A stretch of 64,000 bases of DNA, from assembly GCF_033878955.1 (NCBI RefSeq), contig NZ_CP138858.1:4739001-4803000 (forward strand), read 5' to 3'. The DNA comes from Coraliomargarita algicola. Lineage in GTDB: Bacteria; Verrucomicrobiota; Verrucomicrobiia; Opitutales; Coraliomargaritaceae. Both the position numbers and the translations under genes were made by a program. Positions 8,526 to 17,383 of this stretch are shown piece by piece (the first letter of the stretch is position 1; the number at the start of each line of letters is the position of its first letter). The notes beneath the pieces are model-generated. The model saw only the letters and a program-made list of their open reading frames with translations. It was not told the DNA's origin and did no database searches.

Positions 8526-9449
8526 TTATTCATCTGTAATCCCAAAGATTGCATTGGAGTAATTTTCTGCGGAGAAGGGCTGTAAGTCATCGGGTTGCTC
8601 TCCGAGGCCGACAAAGTAAATCGGTAATTTTAATTCTCGATAGATACCGACGAGTGCGCCGCCACGGCTAGTGCCGTCGAGTTTGGTGATGATTAGACCA
8701 GTCAGTGGGAAGCTCTTATGGAAGACGCGTGCTTGTTCGATTGAGTTGGAGCCGAGGCTGCCGTCGACGACTAGCCAGCTGTGATGGGGCGCTGTGGGCT
8801 CTTGTTTCTGGATGACGCGGTGCATCTTTTCCAGTTCCTTCATTAAATTCCCCTTTGTGTGCAGACGTCCAGCGGTGTCGAGAATGACGATGTCGCGTGA
8901 GCGGCTTTTCGCGGCATCGAGCGCGTCGAAGGCCACGGCTGCGGAGTCTGCACCGTGTTGGCTGGCTACGATATCGATGTTTAGACGATCGGCCCAGTGC
9001 TTGATTTGCTCATTGGCGGCCGCACGGAAGGTGTCGCAGGCTCCGAGCAAGATGCTGTACCCCTCATTCTGATAGAGGTGCGCCAGCTTGGCTGAGGTGG
9101 TGGTTTTACCAGAGCCATTAACGCCGACTAGACAAATAATTTCTGGCGTATGTTGGCCGACTTGGACTCGGCCCTCGGCGCCTTTGAGTACTCGTGCGAG
9201 CACGGTGGCACCGATCTTGGCCGCATCTTCGCCACGCATCTCTTTGTCGGCTTTGTAGGCTGCCTTGATTTCTTCTATTATTTCTTCGACGGTTTCGTGC
9301 CCGAAGTCGGCGGTGTAAAGAGCTTCTTCGAGTTGCTCGAGTGCAGCATCGTCCAGCTTGCCGGCAGAAAAAATGCCGTTGAACGCTTTTTGAAAGGTGG
9401 GCGTCTGGCGCTTTAGGCCGTCTTTGAACTTTTTAAAGAGTCCGCGCAT
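8526..9449 (-). CDS. ftsY: Signal recognition particle receptor FtsY
   Basis: This GTPase docks the SRP-ribosome complex at the membrane for co-translational insertion. The 307-residue protein has the NG core: a four-helix N domain (residues ~1-85), then the G domain with P-loop GVNGSGKTTTSAKLAH, the DTFRAAANEQ motif, DTAGRLHTKGNLM, and TKLDGTSRGGALVGI. The acidic A domain found in E. coli FtsY is missing, as in many bacteria. It follows nusB by 14 bp, so the two are probably co-transcribed. The ATG at 9449 gives MRGLFKKFKDGLKR, an amphipathic start suited to membrane contact. Confidence 0.96.
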   Translation of the reverse strand: MRGLFKKFKDGLKRQTPTFQKAFNGIFSAGKLDDAALEQLEEALYTADFGHETVEEIIEEIKAAYKADKEMRGEDAAKIGATVLARVLKGAEGRVQVGQHTPEIICLVGVNGSGKTTTSAKLAHLYQNEGYSILLGACDTFRAAANEQIKHWADRLNIDIVASQHGADSAAVAFDALDAAKSRSRDIVILDTAGRLHTKGNLMKELEKMHRVIQKQEPTAPHHSWLVVDGSLGSNSIEQARVFHKSFPLTGLIITKLDGTSRGGALVGIYRELKLPIYFVGLGEQPDDLQPFSAENYSNAIFGITDE

Positions 9450-9463
9450 AATATCTTTTGAAC

Positions 9464-9925
9464 TTAGTCGGCCGCGCTGCGAAGCGGGCGGTCGATCTTG
9501 TTTTTCATTTGATCGAGAATGCCGTTGATGAAGCGTTTGGAATCTGGGTTTGAATAGATCTTACCTAGCTCGATGGCTTCATTGATGCTGACAATTGGTG
9601 GGATGTCGCGACGCTGTAGCAATTCGTAGATGGCTAGTCGTAGAATGGAGAGATCGACTTTGGCGATTCGGTCGAAGGTCCAGTTGGCAGCATGGACTTT
9701 GATGTGCTCATCGACAGACTCGACGTGTTCGATCACGCCATGGATGAGTTCTTCGGCAAAGGCATAATACTCGCGTTCATGATCTTTCGTTTCAAGAAAG
9801 ATACGGAGCGCGTCATGTAATTGCTCTGGCTTGTTGAGTTCCCATTGATAGAGAAATTGCACCGCACACATGCGGTTTTCGCGGCGCTGTGAGGCGCGTT
9901 TGACTGGTTTTACTTCGTCGTCCAT
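9464..9925 (-). CDS. nusB: Transcription antitermination factor NusB
   Basis: NusB binds boxA RNA with S10 (NusE) and supports antitermination of rRNA operons. The 153-residue protein has the family pattern: a basic N-terminus, RENRMCAVQFLYQWELN, the central VESVDEHIKVHAANWTFDRI, and the signature LSILRLAIYELLQR...PPIVSINEAIELGK, ending with SKRFINGILD. The start codon overlaps the end of ribH by 16 bp, which indicates translational coupling. The ribH-nusB pairing is widespread in bacteria. Confidence 0.96.
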   Translation of the reverse strand: MDDEVKPVKRASQRRENRMCAVQFLYQWELNKPEQLHDALRIFLETKDHEREYYAFAEELIHGVIEHVESVDEHIKVHAANWTFDRIAKVDLSILRLAIYELLQRRDIPPIVSINEAIELGKIYSNPDSKRFINGILDQMKNKIDRPLRSAAD

Positions 9926-10380
9926 TTTTTTGTAAATAATGCCATTTCCAAGGCAGCTTGGGCAAATTCTTTGCCACGGTTGATTTCTTCGCCCGCTCGG
10001 GCTTCGGCTTGGGCTAAATTGTTGACCACTAGGATGCCATTCATGACTGGCAGCTGCTGGGCGATACTGATATCAAGCAGGGCGGTGGCTGTGCTGTTAC
10101 CAATGATCTCGTGATGGTTGGTATCGCCTGCGATGACGACTCCGATGCAAATAATGGCGTCGAAGTGGGAGTGTTGAGCCAGAGTGGATGCGGCAAATGG
10201 GAGTTCGGCAGCTCCGGGGACTCGCTCGATGACTGGGCGCTCGGCGCCCGAAGCCTCAATTGTGGCGCAGGCATGCTGCACTAGCGAATCGACCAGCGCT
10301 TCATTATAGCGCGAGGCAATGATGGCGATGCGTAGACCGCTACCGTCTATTTCCTGTATACTGGGTGTATCGAGACTCAT
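9910..10380 (-). CDS. ribH: 6,7-dimethyl-8-ribityllumazine synthase
   Basis: The enzyme condenses 5-amino-6-ribitylaminouracil with dihydroxybutanone phosphate, the penultimate step of riboflavin synthesis. From the ATG at 10380 it has 156 residues. Recognisable elements are LRIAIIASRYNEAL, ERVPGAAELPFAA, the active-site loop GVVIAGDTNHHEII with the catalytic His, and EARAGEEINRGKEFAQAALEMA. The loop deviates from the common VIRGxTxH pattern (Arg replaced by Ala), and MNGILVVNN replaces the usual GVLT segment, so this is a divergent member. A longer frame reaching 10449 is rejected because its extra codons lie inside an intergenic inverted repeat. Confidence 0.92.
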   Translation of the reverse strand: MSLDTPSIQEIDGSGLRIAIIASRYNEALVDSLVQHACATIEASGAERPVIERVPGAAELPFAASTLAQHSHFDAIICIGVVIAGDTNHHEIIGNSTATALLDISIAQQLPVMNGILVVNNLAQAEARAGEEINRGKEFAQAALEMALFTKKWTTK

Positions 10381-10393
10381 AAGGAAGTTCACT

Positions 10394-10500
10394 AAGAACG
10401 TCGAACGTCGAACATACAACGCCGAACTTCGAACAATCAGGCACCCCACCGATTTCTAATATTCGATATTGGAAGTTGGAAGTTCGGTGTTCAACGTTCT
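10394..10500. repeat. GAACGTC-type inverted repeat between ribH and tgt
   Basis: The left arm (about 10394-10434) is built from units such as AACGTCGAACGTCGAACAT and GCCGAACTTCGAAC. The right arm (about 10468-10500) reads the same motif on the other strand (GGAAGTTCGGTGTTCAACGT). The arms could fold into an imperfect hairpin of about 25 bp. The element fills nearly the whole 125-bp divergent promoter region. Related units occur at 50683-50729 and 59333-59366. Confidence 0.65.
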
Positions 10501-10505
10501 CCTGT

Positions 10506-11621
10506 ATGTTTACATTGATCAAAGAAGACGGTCAGGCACGGCGCGGAGTTCTCAAGACTCGGCATGGTGATATCCAGACTCCTATTTTCATGCCCGTGGG
10601 CACACAAGCTACGGTTAAGGGGATGACGCCCGCCCAGATTGAAGAGGTGGGAGCACAAATTATTTTAGGGAACACGTATCACCTCAATATTCGCCCTGGC
10701 TCGGATCTAGTGCATGAGATGGGGGGACTGCATCAATTTATGAATTGGAAGAAGCCGATTCTGACCGATAGTGGCGGTTTTCAGGTTTTCAGCCTTTCGA
10801 AGCTTCGTAAAATCACTGAAAAAGGGATTGAATTCCGCTCGCACTTGGATGGTCGTAAGCTTTTTTTGGGGCCGCAAAATTGTTACGAAATTCAGAAGAA
10901 TCTCGATACGGACATTGCGATGGTGCTCGACGAGTGTCCGCCGTATCCCTGCGAGCGAGACGAGTGTGAGAGCGCCGTTGCACGCACAATCCGCTGGGCC
11001 GGGGAGTTTTTAGAACATGCGACCAGGGATGGTTTCATTGAGAGCGGGCACCACGTTTTTGGCATTATCCAAGGCTCGATTTACGATGATCTTCGCCAGC
11101 ATTGTGGTCAGGCGTTGGCTGAGATGGATTTTCCGGGGTATGCGATAGGGGGCGTGAGTGTTGGTGAGCCGGAAGAAGAAATGATTCGCCAGGTGGCTGC
11201 CACGGCACCTGTGATGCCAAAGGGGAAGCCCCGCTACGTAATGGGCGTGGGGACGCCGCCGCAGTTATTAAAAATGGTGGGATTGGGAATGGATATGTTT
11301 GATTGTGTGATGCCAACACGGCTAGCGCGTCATGCGTCCGTGTTCACTCCGCATGGAGTGCTGAACCTTAAAAATGAACGTTTTAAGCATGATCCTAATC
11401 CTATCATGGAGGCGGATAATTATACCTGCCAAAACTTCAGTCGCGCTTATTTGCGTCACTTGATTATGGCGAAGGAGTTGTTGGCGCACACTTTACTTTC
11501 CATACATAATACGCACTTTTTTCTGGATTTAATGGCGCAAGCGCGGGCGCACATCGAGGCAGGTGATTATGCCGCCTGGAGCGCTGCGTGGATCGAGCGC
11601 TATAACGCGGGGAATCAGTAG
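10506..11621 (+). CDS. tgt: Queuine tRNA-ribosyltransferase (zinc site degenerate)
   Basis: TGT swaps guanine-34 of GUN-anticodon tRNAs for preQ1, leading to queuosine. From the ATG at 10506 it has 371 residues, the usual length. The general-acid Asp is in ILTDSGGFQVFSL, the nucleophile Asp in MDMFDCVMPTRLARH, and the substrate loop GYAIGGVSVGEPEEEM is intact. The family zinc site is normally Cys-x-Cys-x2-Cys before the RAYLRHL segment; here the stretch reads EADNYTCQNFSRAYLRHL, leaving only Cys308, with Ala303 and Asn305 at the other two positions. The conserved HN motif that supplies the His ligand remains (SIHNTHFF). Whether zinc is still bound is open. The in-frame upstream TTG at 10476 is rejected, as it lies in the repeat. 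Confidence 0.93.
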   Translation: MFTLIKEDGQARRGVLKTRHGDIQTPIFMPVGTQATVKGMTPAQIEEVGAQIILGNTYHLNIRPGSDLVHEMGGLHQFMNWKKPILTDSGGFQVFSLSKLRKITEKGIEFRSHLDGRKLFLGPQNCYEIQKNLDTDIAMVLDECPPYPCERDECESAVARTIRWAGEFLEHATRDGFIESGHHVFGIIQGSIYDDLRQHCGQALAEMDFPGYAIGGVSVGEPEEEMIRQVAATAPVMPKGKPRYVMGVGTPPQLLKMVGLGMDMFDCVMPTRLARHASVFTPHGVLNLKNERFKHDPNPIMEADNYTCQNFSRAYLRHLIMAKELLAHTLLSIHNTHFFLDLMAQARAHIEAGDYAAWSAAWIERYNAGNQ

Positions 11622-11802
11622 TCCGAAGTCAGTGCCATCATTAACCGCGTCTCCGATCTTTAAAAATGGGTGATCGGGTACTTTATCAGTCACTTGGCTA
11701 CTAGGAATTGGATTAATTTCGCCTATTAGTTGTGCTAAACTCGCTCGTTCTTGTATTAGATATTCTTTACTATTTGGGGCTCTATCTTTAGGGTTTCTTA
11801 TC

Positions 11803-14800
11803 GTGAAAGAAAAAAAGAACCCTTCCTCTGTGAGTATGTTGGATGCGAACGAAGCGGTGGCCTCAGTGGCTTATCGCGCGTCAGAAGTCATTGCGATTTA
11901 TCCAATTACCCCCTCGACGAGTATGGCTGAAGTCTGTGACGAATGGTCCTCAGCAAAGCGTCCCAATATTTGGTCTGATGTGCCTGAAGTGGTGCAGCTT
12001 CAATCTGAAGGTGGCGTCGCTGGCGCTATTCATGGATCGCTGCAGGCGGGTGCGTTGTGCACCACCTTTACTTCTTCGCAGGGATTACTGTTGATGATCC
12101 CCAATATGTATAAGATCGCGGGTGAGTTGACACCTTTCTGCATGCACGTCGCTGCGCGGGCCCTAGCCACGCATGGGCTTTCGATTTTTGGAGATCACTC
12201 GGATGTGATGGCTTGTCGTCAGACCGGCTTTGCTATGTTGGCCTCGAATACAGTGCAGGAGGCGCAAGACCTTGCGCTGATTTCGCATGCGGCTACTTTA
12301 AAATGTCGGGTGCCGTTTATGCATTTCTTCGATGGCTTTCGCACCTCGCATGAAATTAATAAGATCGAGTTGTTGGACGATTCGATTATCGAAGCGATGA
12401 TTGATACTGCAGCGATCTCGCGCATTCGCGAAAACAGCCTCTCGCCCGATCATCCGACGATTCGTGGCACGGCTCAAAATCCTGATGTTTTCTTTCAAGC
12501 CCGCGAGGCGGCTAATCCGTTTTATGATGCCTGTGCCGATGTGGTGGAAGCGGAGATGAATAAATTCGCGGAGTTAACTGGGCGTCAATACTCGCTCTAC
12601 GAGTATGAAGGGGCTGAGGACGCGGAAGAGTTGATCGTGATCATGGGCTCTGGCGCTGAAACCGCAGCCGAGACGGCCGCATATTTGAACGCGCAAGGTC
12701 GCAAGACCGGTGTGCTTAAGATTCGTCTTTACCGGCCGCTTGACTTGAAGCGCTTAGTCGCGGCGATGCCTAAGTCTGTGCGGCACATTGCGGTGCTCGA
12801 CCGTTGTAAAGAGTCGGGTGCACTCGGTGAGCCATTGTTAGTCGAAATGATGGCATGCATTGAAGAGGCGCGTCAGGTTGGGCTCTTGCCAGATTCGTTC
12901 TGTCCGACTGTGATTGGTGGGCGTTATGGTTTGGGCTCGAAGGACTTTACACCGGCGATGGTCAAAGCGATCTTTGATGAGTTGCTGAGTGAGTCCGCTA
13001 AGCGTCGTTTCACTGTGGGCATCGTGGATGATGTGACGGGGCTTTCGCTGCAGGTGGATGACGCCTTCGATTTGGAAAAGAGCGAAGTGATACGTGCTGT
13101 CTTTTTCGGTCTCGGCTCGGACGGCACGGTGGGTGCCAATAAGAATAGCGTGAAGATCATCGGAGAAGGCACGCCTAATTTCGCGCAAGGTTATTTCGTA
13201 TACGATTCCAAGAAGTCCGGTGCGGTGACTATATCGCACCTACGTTTTGGTCCTGAAGTGATTCGTGCGCCGTATTTGATCAAGAACGCAAGTTTTGTTG
13301 GTTGCCACCAAGCGCAGTTTTTAGATCAGTACGATGTGCTGGAATATGCGGCGCCGAAGGGTGTGTTCTTGCTCAATTCGATTTATCCTGCGGATACCGT
13401 GTGGGCACATTTGCCGCGGCCCGTGCAAGAAGCGGTGATCGAAAAGCAGTTACAGTTTTACGTGATCGATGCGTATCAAGTCGCCCGAGCTGCAGGCATG
13501 GGAGGGCGCATCAATACGATCATGCAAACTTGTTTCTTTGCGATCTCGGGAGTGCTGCCTAAGGATGAAGCGATTGCTAAAATTAAAGAAGCGATCGAAA
13601 AGACTTACGGTAAAAAAGGTCCCGAAATCGTGCAAAAGAATTTTGCGGCGGTGGATCAAACTTTGGCTGCGCTACAACAAGTTTCCGTTCCAGCAACTGT
13701 CAGCTCTACCATTGAGTTGCCACCAGTGGTGCCAGCCGAAGCGCCGGATTTTGTGCAACGTGTGACTTCGGTGATGTTGCAAAATAAAGGCGATGCCCTG
13801 CCTGTCAGCGTGTTTCGTCCTGATGGGGTGTGGGATGTCGGTACCAGTCAATGGGAGAAACGTAATATTGCACAGGAAATTCCCATTTGGGATCCCTCCG
13901 TTTGTATCCAGTGTAATAAGTGTGTGCAGGCCTGTCCGCATGCCGCCATTCGTTCGAATTTCTACGACGCTGATGCGCTCGAAGGCGCGCCTGATTGCTT
14001 CCGTTCGACCGACTTCCGCGTGCGTGATTTTGTTGATAAGAAGTTTACCATCCAAGTGGCACCGGAAGATTGCACCGGTTGTTCGCTCTGTGTGGCAGTC
14101 TGTCCTGCCAAGAACAAGAGCAATCCCCGTGAGAAGGCGATCAATATGCGGATGCAAAATCCCTTGTTGGAGGACGAGCGTGCGAACTACAAGTTTTTCC
14201 TGGATCTGCCTAAGCCGGATCGCACCAGCTTGAAGGAGGACGTGAAATTCACTCAATTCAAGGAACCGCTCTTTGAATTCTCCGGGGCTTGTGCTGGATG
14301 TGGTGAAACTCCCTATCTGAAGATGCTGACGCAGATTTGTGGTGACCGTTTATTAATGGCCAATGCCACTGGGTGTTCCTCCATTTATGGGGGCAACCTG
14401 CCGACCACTCCTTACACATGTAACGATGATGGCCGTGGCCCCGCATGGGCGAACTCACTGTTCGAGGATAATGCAGAATTTGGTCTGGGTATGCGGGTCG
14501 CCGTGGATAAGCAGGTCGTTATTGCGCAAAACTTGCTGCGTGGCTTGAGCTCCAGCTTGGATGTCGAACTGGTCGATGCCATCCTAAGTGCGGATCAATC
14601 CACCGAAGCAGGCATTGCCGATCAACGTGCTCGTGTGGCCCAGCTCAAGGTTCAACTCGAATCACTGAATGAGCCTAAGGCCAAGCGCTTGCTGGATGTC
14701 GCGGACTACCTGGTTGAAAAATCGGTTTGGATTATTGGTGGTGATGGCTGGGCCTACGATATCGGTTTTGGTGGTGTGGATCATGTGCTCGCTTCCGGGC

Positions 14801-15387
14801 GCAATGTAAATATCATGGTGCTCGACACTGAGGTCTATTCCAACACCGGTGGCCAAGCCAGTAAGTCCACCCCGATTGGTGCGATTGCAAAATTTGCCGC
14901 TTCCGGAAAGGTCACTGGCAAGAAGGATTTGGGATTGATCGCAATGAATTATGGTAACGTGTATGTCGCACGGATTGCCATTGGCGCGAAAGATACCCAA
15001 ACGGTCAATGCCATCTATGAAGCCATGCGCCATCCCGGGCCTTCGTTGATCATCGCTTACAGTCACTGTATTGCACACGGCTATAATTTGGCCAGTGGCT
15101 TCGAGCAGCAAAAACTGGCTGTCGACAGTGGTGCCTGGCCGCTGTACCGTTACGATCCCGCACGTCATGCACAAGGGGAGAATCCGCTCAAGCTCGATTC
15201 GCGTAAGCCGAAGCAACCGCTCTATGCATATACAGATAACGAAGCTCGCTTCCGGATGCTGAAAATGAAAGATCCTGCTCGTGCGAAGGAACTGGGGCAA
15301 GCGGCTCAAGCCTTCGTTGATGAACGTTTCGAACTCTATGATCGTCTCTCAAAGCCCTTTGAAACGGCTGACGAAGACGCAGAATAA
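11803..15387 (+). CDS. nifJ: Pyruvate:ferredoxin (flavodoxin) oxidoreductase
   Basis: This 1194-residue single-chain enzyme oxidises pyruvate and CoA to acetyl-CoA and CO2, passing electrons to ferredoxin or flavodoxin. Domains in order are the pyrimidine-binding part (residues ~10-250, with IYPITPSTSMAE), the transketolase C-terminal-like part, the gamma domain (FFGLGSDGTVGANKNS), a two-[4Fe-4S] ferredoxin domain (CIQCNKCVQACP and CTGCSLCVAVCP), and the TPP domain (CAGCGETPY; GGDGWAYDIGFGG). All eight ferredoxin cysteines are present. The start is GTG at 11803; the next in-frame ATG at 11836 would also keep the core. It suggests fermentative or microaerobic metabolism. The downstream DHOD-like gene follows by 25 bp, a pairing seen in many anaerobes. 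Confidence 0.96.
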   Translation: MKEKKNPSSVSMLDANEAVASVAYRASEVIAIYPITPSTSMAEVCDEWSSAKRPNIWSDVPEVVQLQSEGGVAGAIHGSLQAGALCTTFTSSQGLLLMIPNMYKIAGELTPFCMHVAARALATHGLSIFGDHSDVMACRQTGFAMLASNTVQEAQDLALISHAATLKCRVPFMHFFDGFRTSHEINKIELLDDSIIEAMIDTAAISRIRENSLSPDHPTIRGTAQNPDVFFQAREAANPFYDACADVVEAEMNKFAELTGRQYSLYEYEGAEDAEELIVIMGSGAETAAETAAYLNAQGRKTGVLKIRLYRPLDLKRLVAAMPKSVRHIAVLDRCKESGALGEPLLVEMMACIEEARQVGLLPDSFCPTVIGGRYGLGSKDFTPAMVKAIFDELLSESAKRRFTVGIVDDVTGLSLQVDDAFDLEKSEVIRAVFFGLGSDGTVGANKNSVKIIGEGTPNFAQGYFVYDSKKSGAVTISHLRFGPEVIRAPYLIKNASFVGCHQAQFLDQYDVLEYAAPKGVFLLNSIYPADTVWAHLPRPVQEAVIEKQLQFYVIDAYQVARAAGMGGRINTIMQTCFFAISGVLPKDEAIAKIKEAIEKTYGKKGPEIVQKNFAAVDQTLAALQQVSVPATVSSTIELPPVVPAEAPDFVQRVTSVMLQNKGDALPVSVFRPDGVWDVGTSQWEKRNIAQEIPIWDPSVCIQCNKCVQACPHAAIRSNFYDADALEGAPDCFRSTDFRVRDFVDKKFTIQVAPEDCTGCSLCVAVCPAKNKSNPREKAINMRMQNPLLEDERANYKFFLDLPKPDRTSLKEDVKFTQFKEPLFEFSGACAGCGETPYLKMLTQICGDRLLMANATGCSSIYGGNLPTTPYTCNDDGRGPAWANSLFEDNAEFGLGMRVAVDKQVVIAQNLLRGLSSSLDVELVDAILSADQSTEAGIADQRARVAQLKVQLESLNEPKAKRLLDVADYLVEKSVWIIGGDGWAYDIGFGGVDHVLASGRNVNIMVLDTEVYSNTGGQASKSTPIGAIAKFAASGKVTGKKDLGLIAMNYGNVYVARIAIGAKDTQTVNAIYEAMRHPGPSLIIAYSHCIAHGYNLASGFEQQKLAVDSGAWPLYRYDPARHAQGENPLKLDSRKPKQPLYAYTDNEARFRMLKMKDPARAKELGQAAQAFVDERFELYDRLSKPFETADEDAE

Positions 15388-15412
15388 TCCCCGCCGAACC
15401 CAATCCATAGTT

Positions 15413-16405
15413 ATGAACTTAGACACTAAATATCTTGGCCTCGACCTTAAGCATCCAATTATCGCAGGCGCTTCACCCTTGCCGGACGATTTGGATAAAG
15501 TGCGGGCCCTTGAAGACGCTGGCATTGCGGCCATTACGATGTATTCACTCTTTGAAGAGCAGATTACACAAAACATGATCGGCACCGAAGCTCACTTAGG
15601 TAGCTACGAAAATTCCTTTTCGGAGGCGGCTTCGTATTTTCCTGAGGTGGATTTGCTCGAACGCGGAGTCGAACATTATCTCGATCAGTTGGCCAAGGTA
15701 AAGGCGGCCGTGAGTGTGCCCGTGATTGGTTCGCTCAATGGCACGCGCGAAGGGGAGTGGGTGAATTACGCCACTTTGATTGAAAGTGCCGGGGCCGATG
15801 CCTTGGAACTAAATCTATACTTCCTGCCCACGGATATCGACGAGAGCGCTAGTCAGTTGGAAGACCGCTGCATTCGTATTGTGGAGGCGGTTAAGGCCCG
15901 CATTACCGTGCCATTAGCCGTTAAATTGTCGCCTTTTTTCACTGCACTGCCACATTTTGCGAAACGTCTCGCAGCTGCAGGTGCTGACAGCCTCGTTTGC
16001 TTTAACCGCTTTTATCAGCCCGACATTGATATCGAGAACCTCGACATACGCCCGATGCTGGACCTGTCGCATTCGCATGAGTTGCGTCTGCGTTTACGTT
16101 GGCTCGCGTTTTTGAGCGGTCGTATCGATGCCCAACTCGCAGTCTCTGGTGGCGTGCACACGGGGATCGACGCTGTCAAAGCACTGATGGCTGGGGCGGA
16201 TGCGATTCAAGTGGTTTCCAGTCTGCTGATCAACGGTCCAGAGCAAGTGCAAGAGATGCTGGATGAGGTGAACGCCTGGATGCAGGAAAAAGAGTATGCC
16301 TCACTGGAGGAGCTGCGTGGCTGTATGAATTATCTACGCTGTCCGGACCCGGATGCGCTCGAGCGCGCAAATTACATGCGGGTGCTCAAAAGCTGGCGTA
16401 GCTAG
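15413..16405 (+). CDS. Dihydroorotate dehydrogenase-like flavoprotein
   Basis: The 330-residue protein has an FMN-binding TIM barrel of the DHOD/PreA type: LGLDLKHPIIAGASPLPDDL at the N-terminus, VPVIGSLNGT, ADALELNLYFLPTD, VPLAVKLSPFFTALP, and the phosphate-binding end LAVSGGVHTGIDAVKALMAGA followed by AIQVVSSLLINGP. The catalytic Cys/Ser region of true PyrD is not clear, so a pyrimidine role is uncertain. Genes of this type often follow nifJ, and here the gap is only 25 bp, so the two probably form one operon; a redox role linked to PFOR is possible but unproven. The ATG at 15413 gives MNLDTKYLGLDL, the normal family start. Confidence 0.85.
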   Translation: MNLDTKYLGLDLKHPIIAGASPLPDDLDKVRALEDAGIAAITMYSLFEEQITQNMIGTEAHLGSYENSFSEAASYFPEVDLLERGVEHYLDQLAKVKAAVSVPVIGSLNGTREGEWVNYATLIESAGADALELNLYFLPTDIDESASQLEDRCIRIVEAVKARITVPLAVKLSPFFTALPHFAKRLAAAGADSLVCFNRFYQPDIDIENLDIRPMLDLSHSHELRLRLRWLAFLSGRIDAQLAVSGGVHTGIDAVKALMAGADAIQVVSSLLINGPEQVQEMLDEVNAWMQEKEYASLEELRGCMNYLRCPDPDALERANYMRVLKSWRS

Positions 16406-16422
16406 TCGTAAAAATATATATA

Positions 16423-16455
16423 GATGTGACGATCCTGAAGTGTGATCGTCACATC
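16423..16455 (+). terminator. Perfect hairpin after the DHOD-like gene
   Basis: GATGTGACGATC (16423-16434) and GATCGTCACATC (16444-16455) form a perfect 12-bp stem with a 9-nt loop, 17 nt after the stop codon. No T-run follows on the plus strand; on the minus strand the stem runs into an A/T-rich tract. It probably separates the nifJ unit from the next gene. Confidence 0.6.
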
Positions 16456-16518
16456 TGCGGGCTTAGAAGTCGCTATACGCACTTGCTTCTATGGATCATT
16501 GCTATTTTACAAGGAATG

Positions 16519-17343
16519 ATGCGAATACCAATTGAAGATAGCTTTGAAGATGTGCTGCGCAAGGCCGCCGTAGGGCAGCGCTTGGGGCACGGAGCACTCT
16601 CGATTCGATCCGGACTGAGTTTAAAAGAAGTGCGTGCACTCTTGGCGGGGGAATTTAACGAAGCACAGCTGCGTAAGTTGGCGCTAGTGCTCAAGTTGGA
16701 CCCTGAAAAGTTAGTCGCCCTCGCTCGCGGAGACTGGTATCCCGAAGCAGTGGAGCTTGAGGGGCTGAAGTGTATTTGCATGCCTTTTCCAGAGGCCAGT
16801 TATCCTGACGCGAGCACCAATTGCTTTGTGGCTTACGACGTATCCAGCGGAGATGCGCTTGTCTTCGATACCGGCACCCGGGCGGAGCCGGTGTTAGATT
16901 TTATTCGTGCGCAGAAATTGCATTTACAGGCGGTTTTTCTCACGCACGCGCATCGTGATCATATCGGTGGCTTGAGCGCGTTGGCAGCGGCAGCGCCTGC
17001 AGGGCAGGTTTATGCGCCCGCCAATGAGCCGGTAGCGGATACCCGTTTGTTAGAGCCTGAGGCGGAGTTATGCATCGGTAAATTTCAGATTAAGGCGGTG
17101 GAAACCAACGGTCATTCACGCGGAGCACTGAGTTATATCGTCAATGGACTCGGCAGACAGGTCGCTTTTGTGGGCGATTCTATATTCTGCCTCTCGATGG
17201 GGGGCACCAAGCAGGGCTATCAGTTAGCCCTTAATAATAACCGCAACAAGTTACTTACACTCTCTCCGGATACAGTGCTTTGTCCCGGACACGGTCCCAT
17301 GACTACAGTCGGCGAAGAGCTGAGTCATAACCCGTTCTTTTGA
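16519..17343 (+). CDS. HTH-like domain fused to metallo-beta-lactamase-fold hydrolase
   Basis: From the ATG at 16519 (16516 is equally possible; AAGGA lies just upstream) the protein has 274 residues. Residues ~15-70 (LGHGALSIRSGLSLKEVRAL, then AQLRKLALVLKLDPEKLVAL) look like a small XRE-type helix-turn-helix. Residues ~90-270 are a metallo-beta-lactamase fold with the metal motif THAHRDHIGG, then ETNGHSRGALSYI and FVGDSIF, ending with CPGHGPMTT, as in glyoxalase II-like thioesterases. The metal-binding residues appear complete. The combination suggests either a hydrolase with an inherited non-DNA-binding helical domain or an enzyme-regulator hybrid. A longer frame from the GTG at 16426 is rejected because its first codons form the hairpin of 16423-16455. 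The substrate is unknown. Confidence 0.82.
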   Translation: MRIPIEDSFEDVLRKAAVGQRLGHGALSIRSGLSLKEVRALLAGEFNEAQLRKLALVLKLDPEKLVALARGDWYPEAVELEGLKCICMPFPEASYPDASTNCFVAYDVSSGDALVFDTGTRAEPVLDFIRAQKLHLQAVFLTHAHRDHIGGLSALAAAAPAGQVYAPANEPVADTRLLEPEAELCIGKFQIKAVETNGHSRGALSYIVNGLGRQVAFVGDSIFCLSMGGTKQGYQLALNNNRNKLLTLSPDTVLCPGHGPMTTVGEELSHNPFF

Positions 17344-17383
17344 GTGACATTGTGCCTCGCGAAGCGGGTGAAGTAATCACCGG

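Noticed and set aside
14662..15309. 215-codon minus-strand frame inside nifJ
   Set aside because: It is a shadow of the TPP-domain coding strand; no family features.
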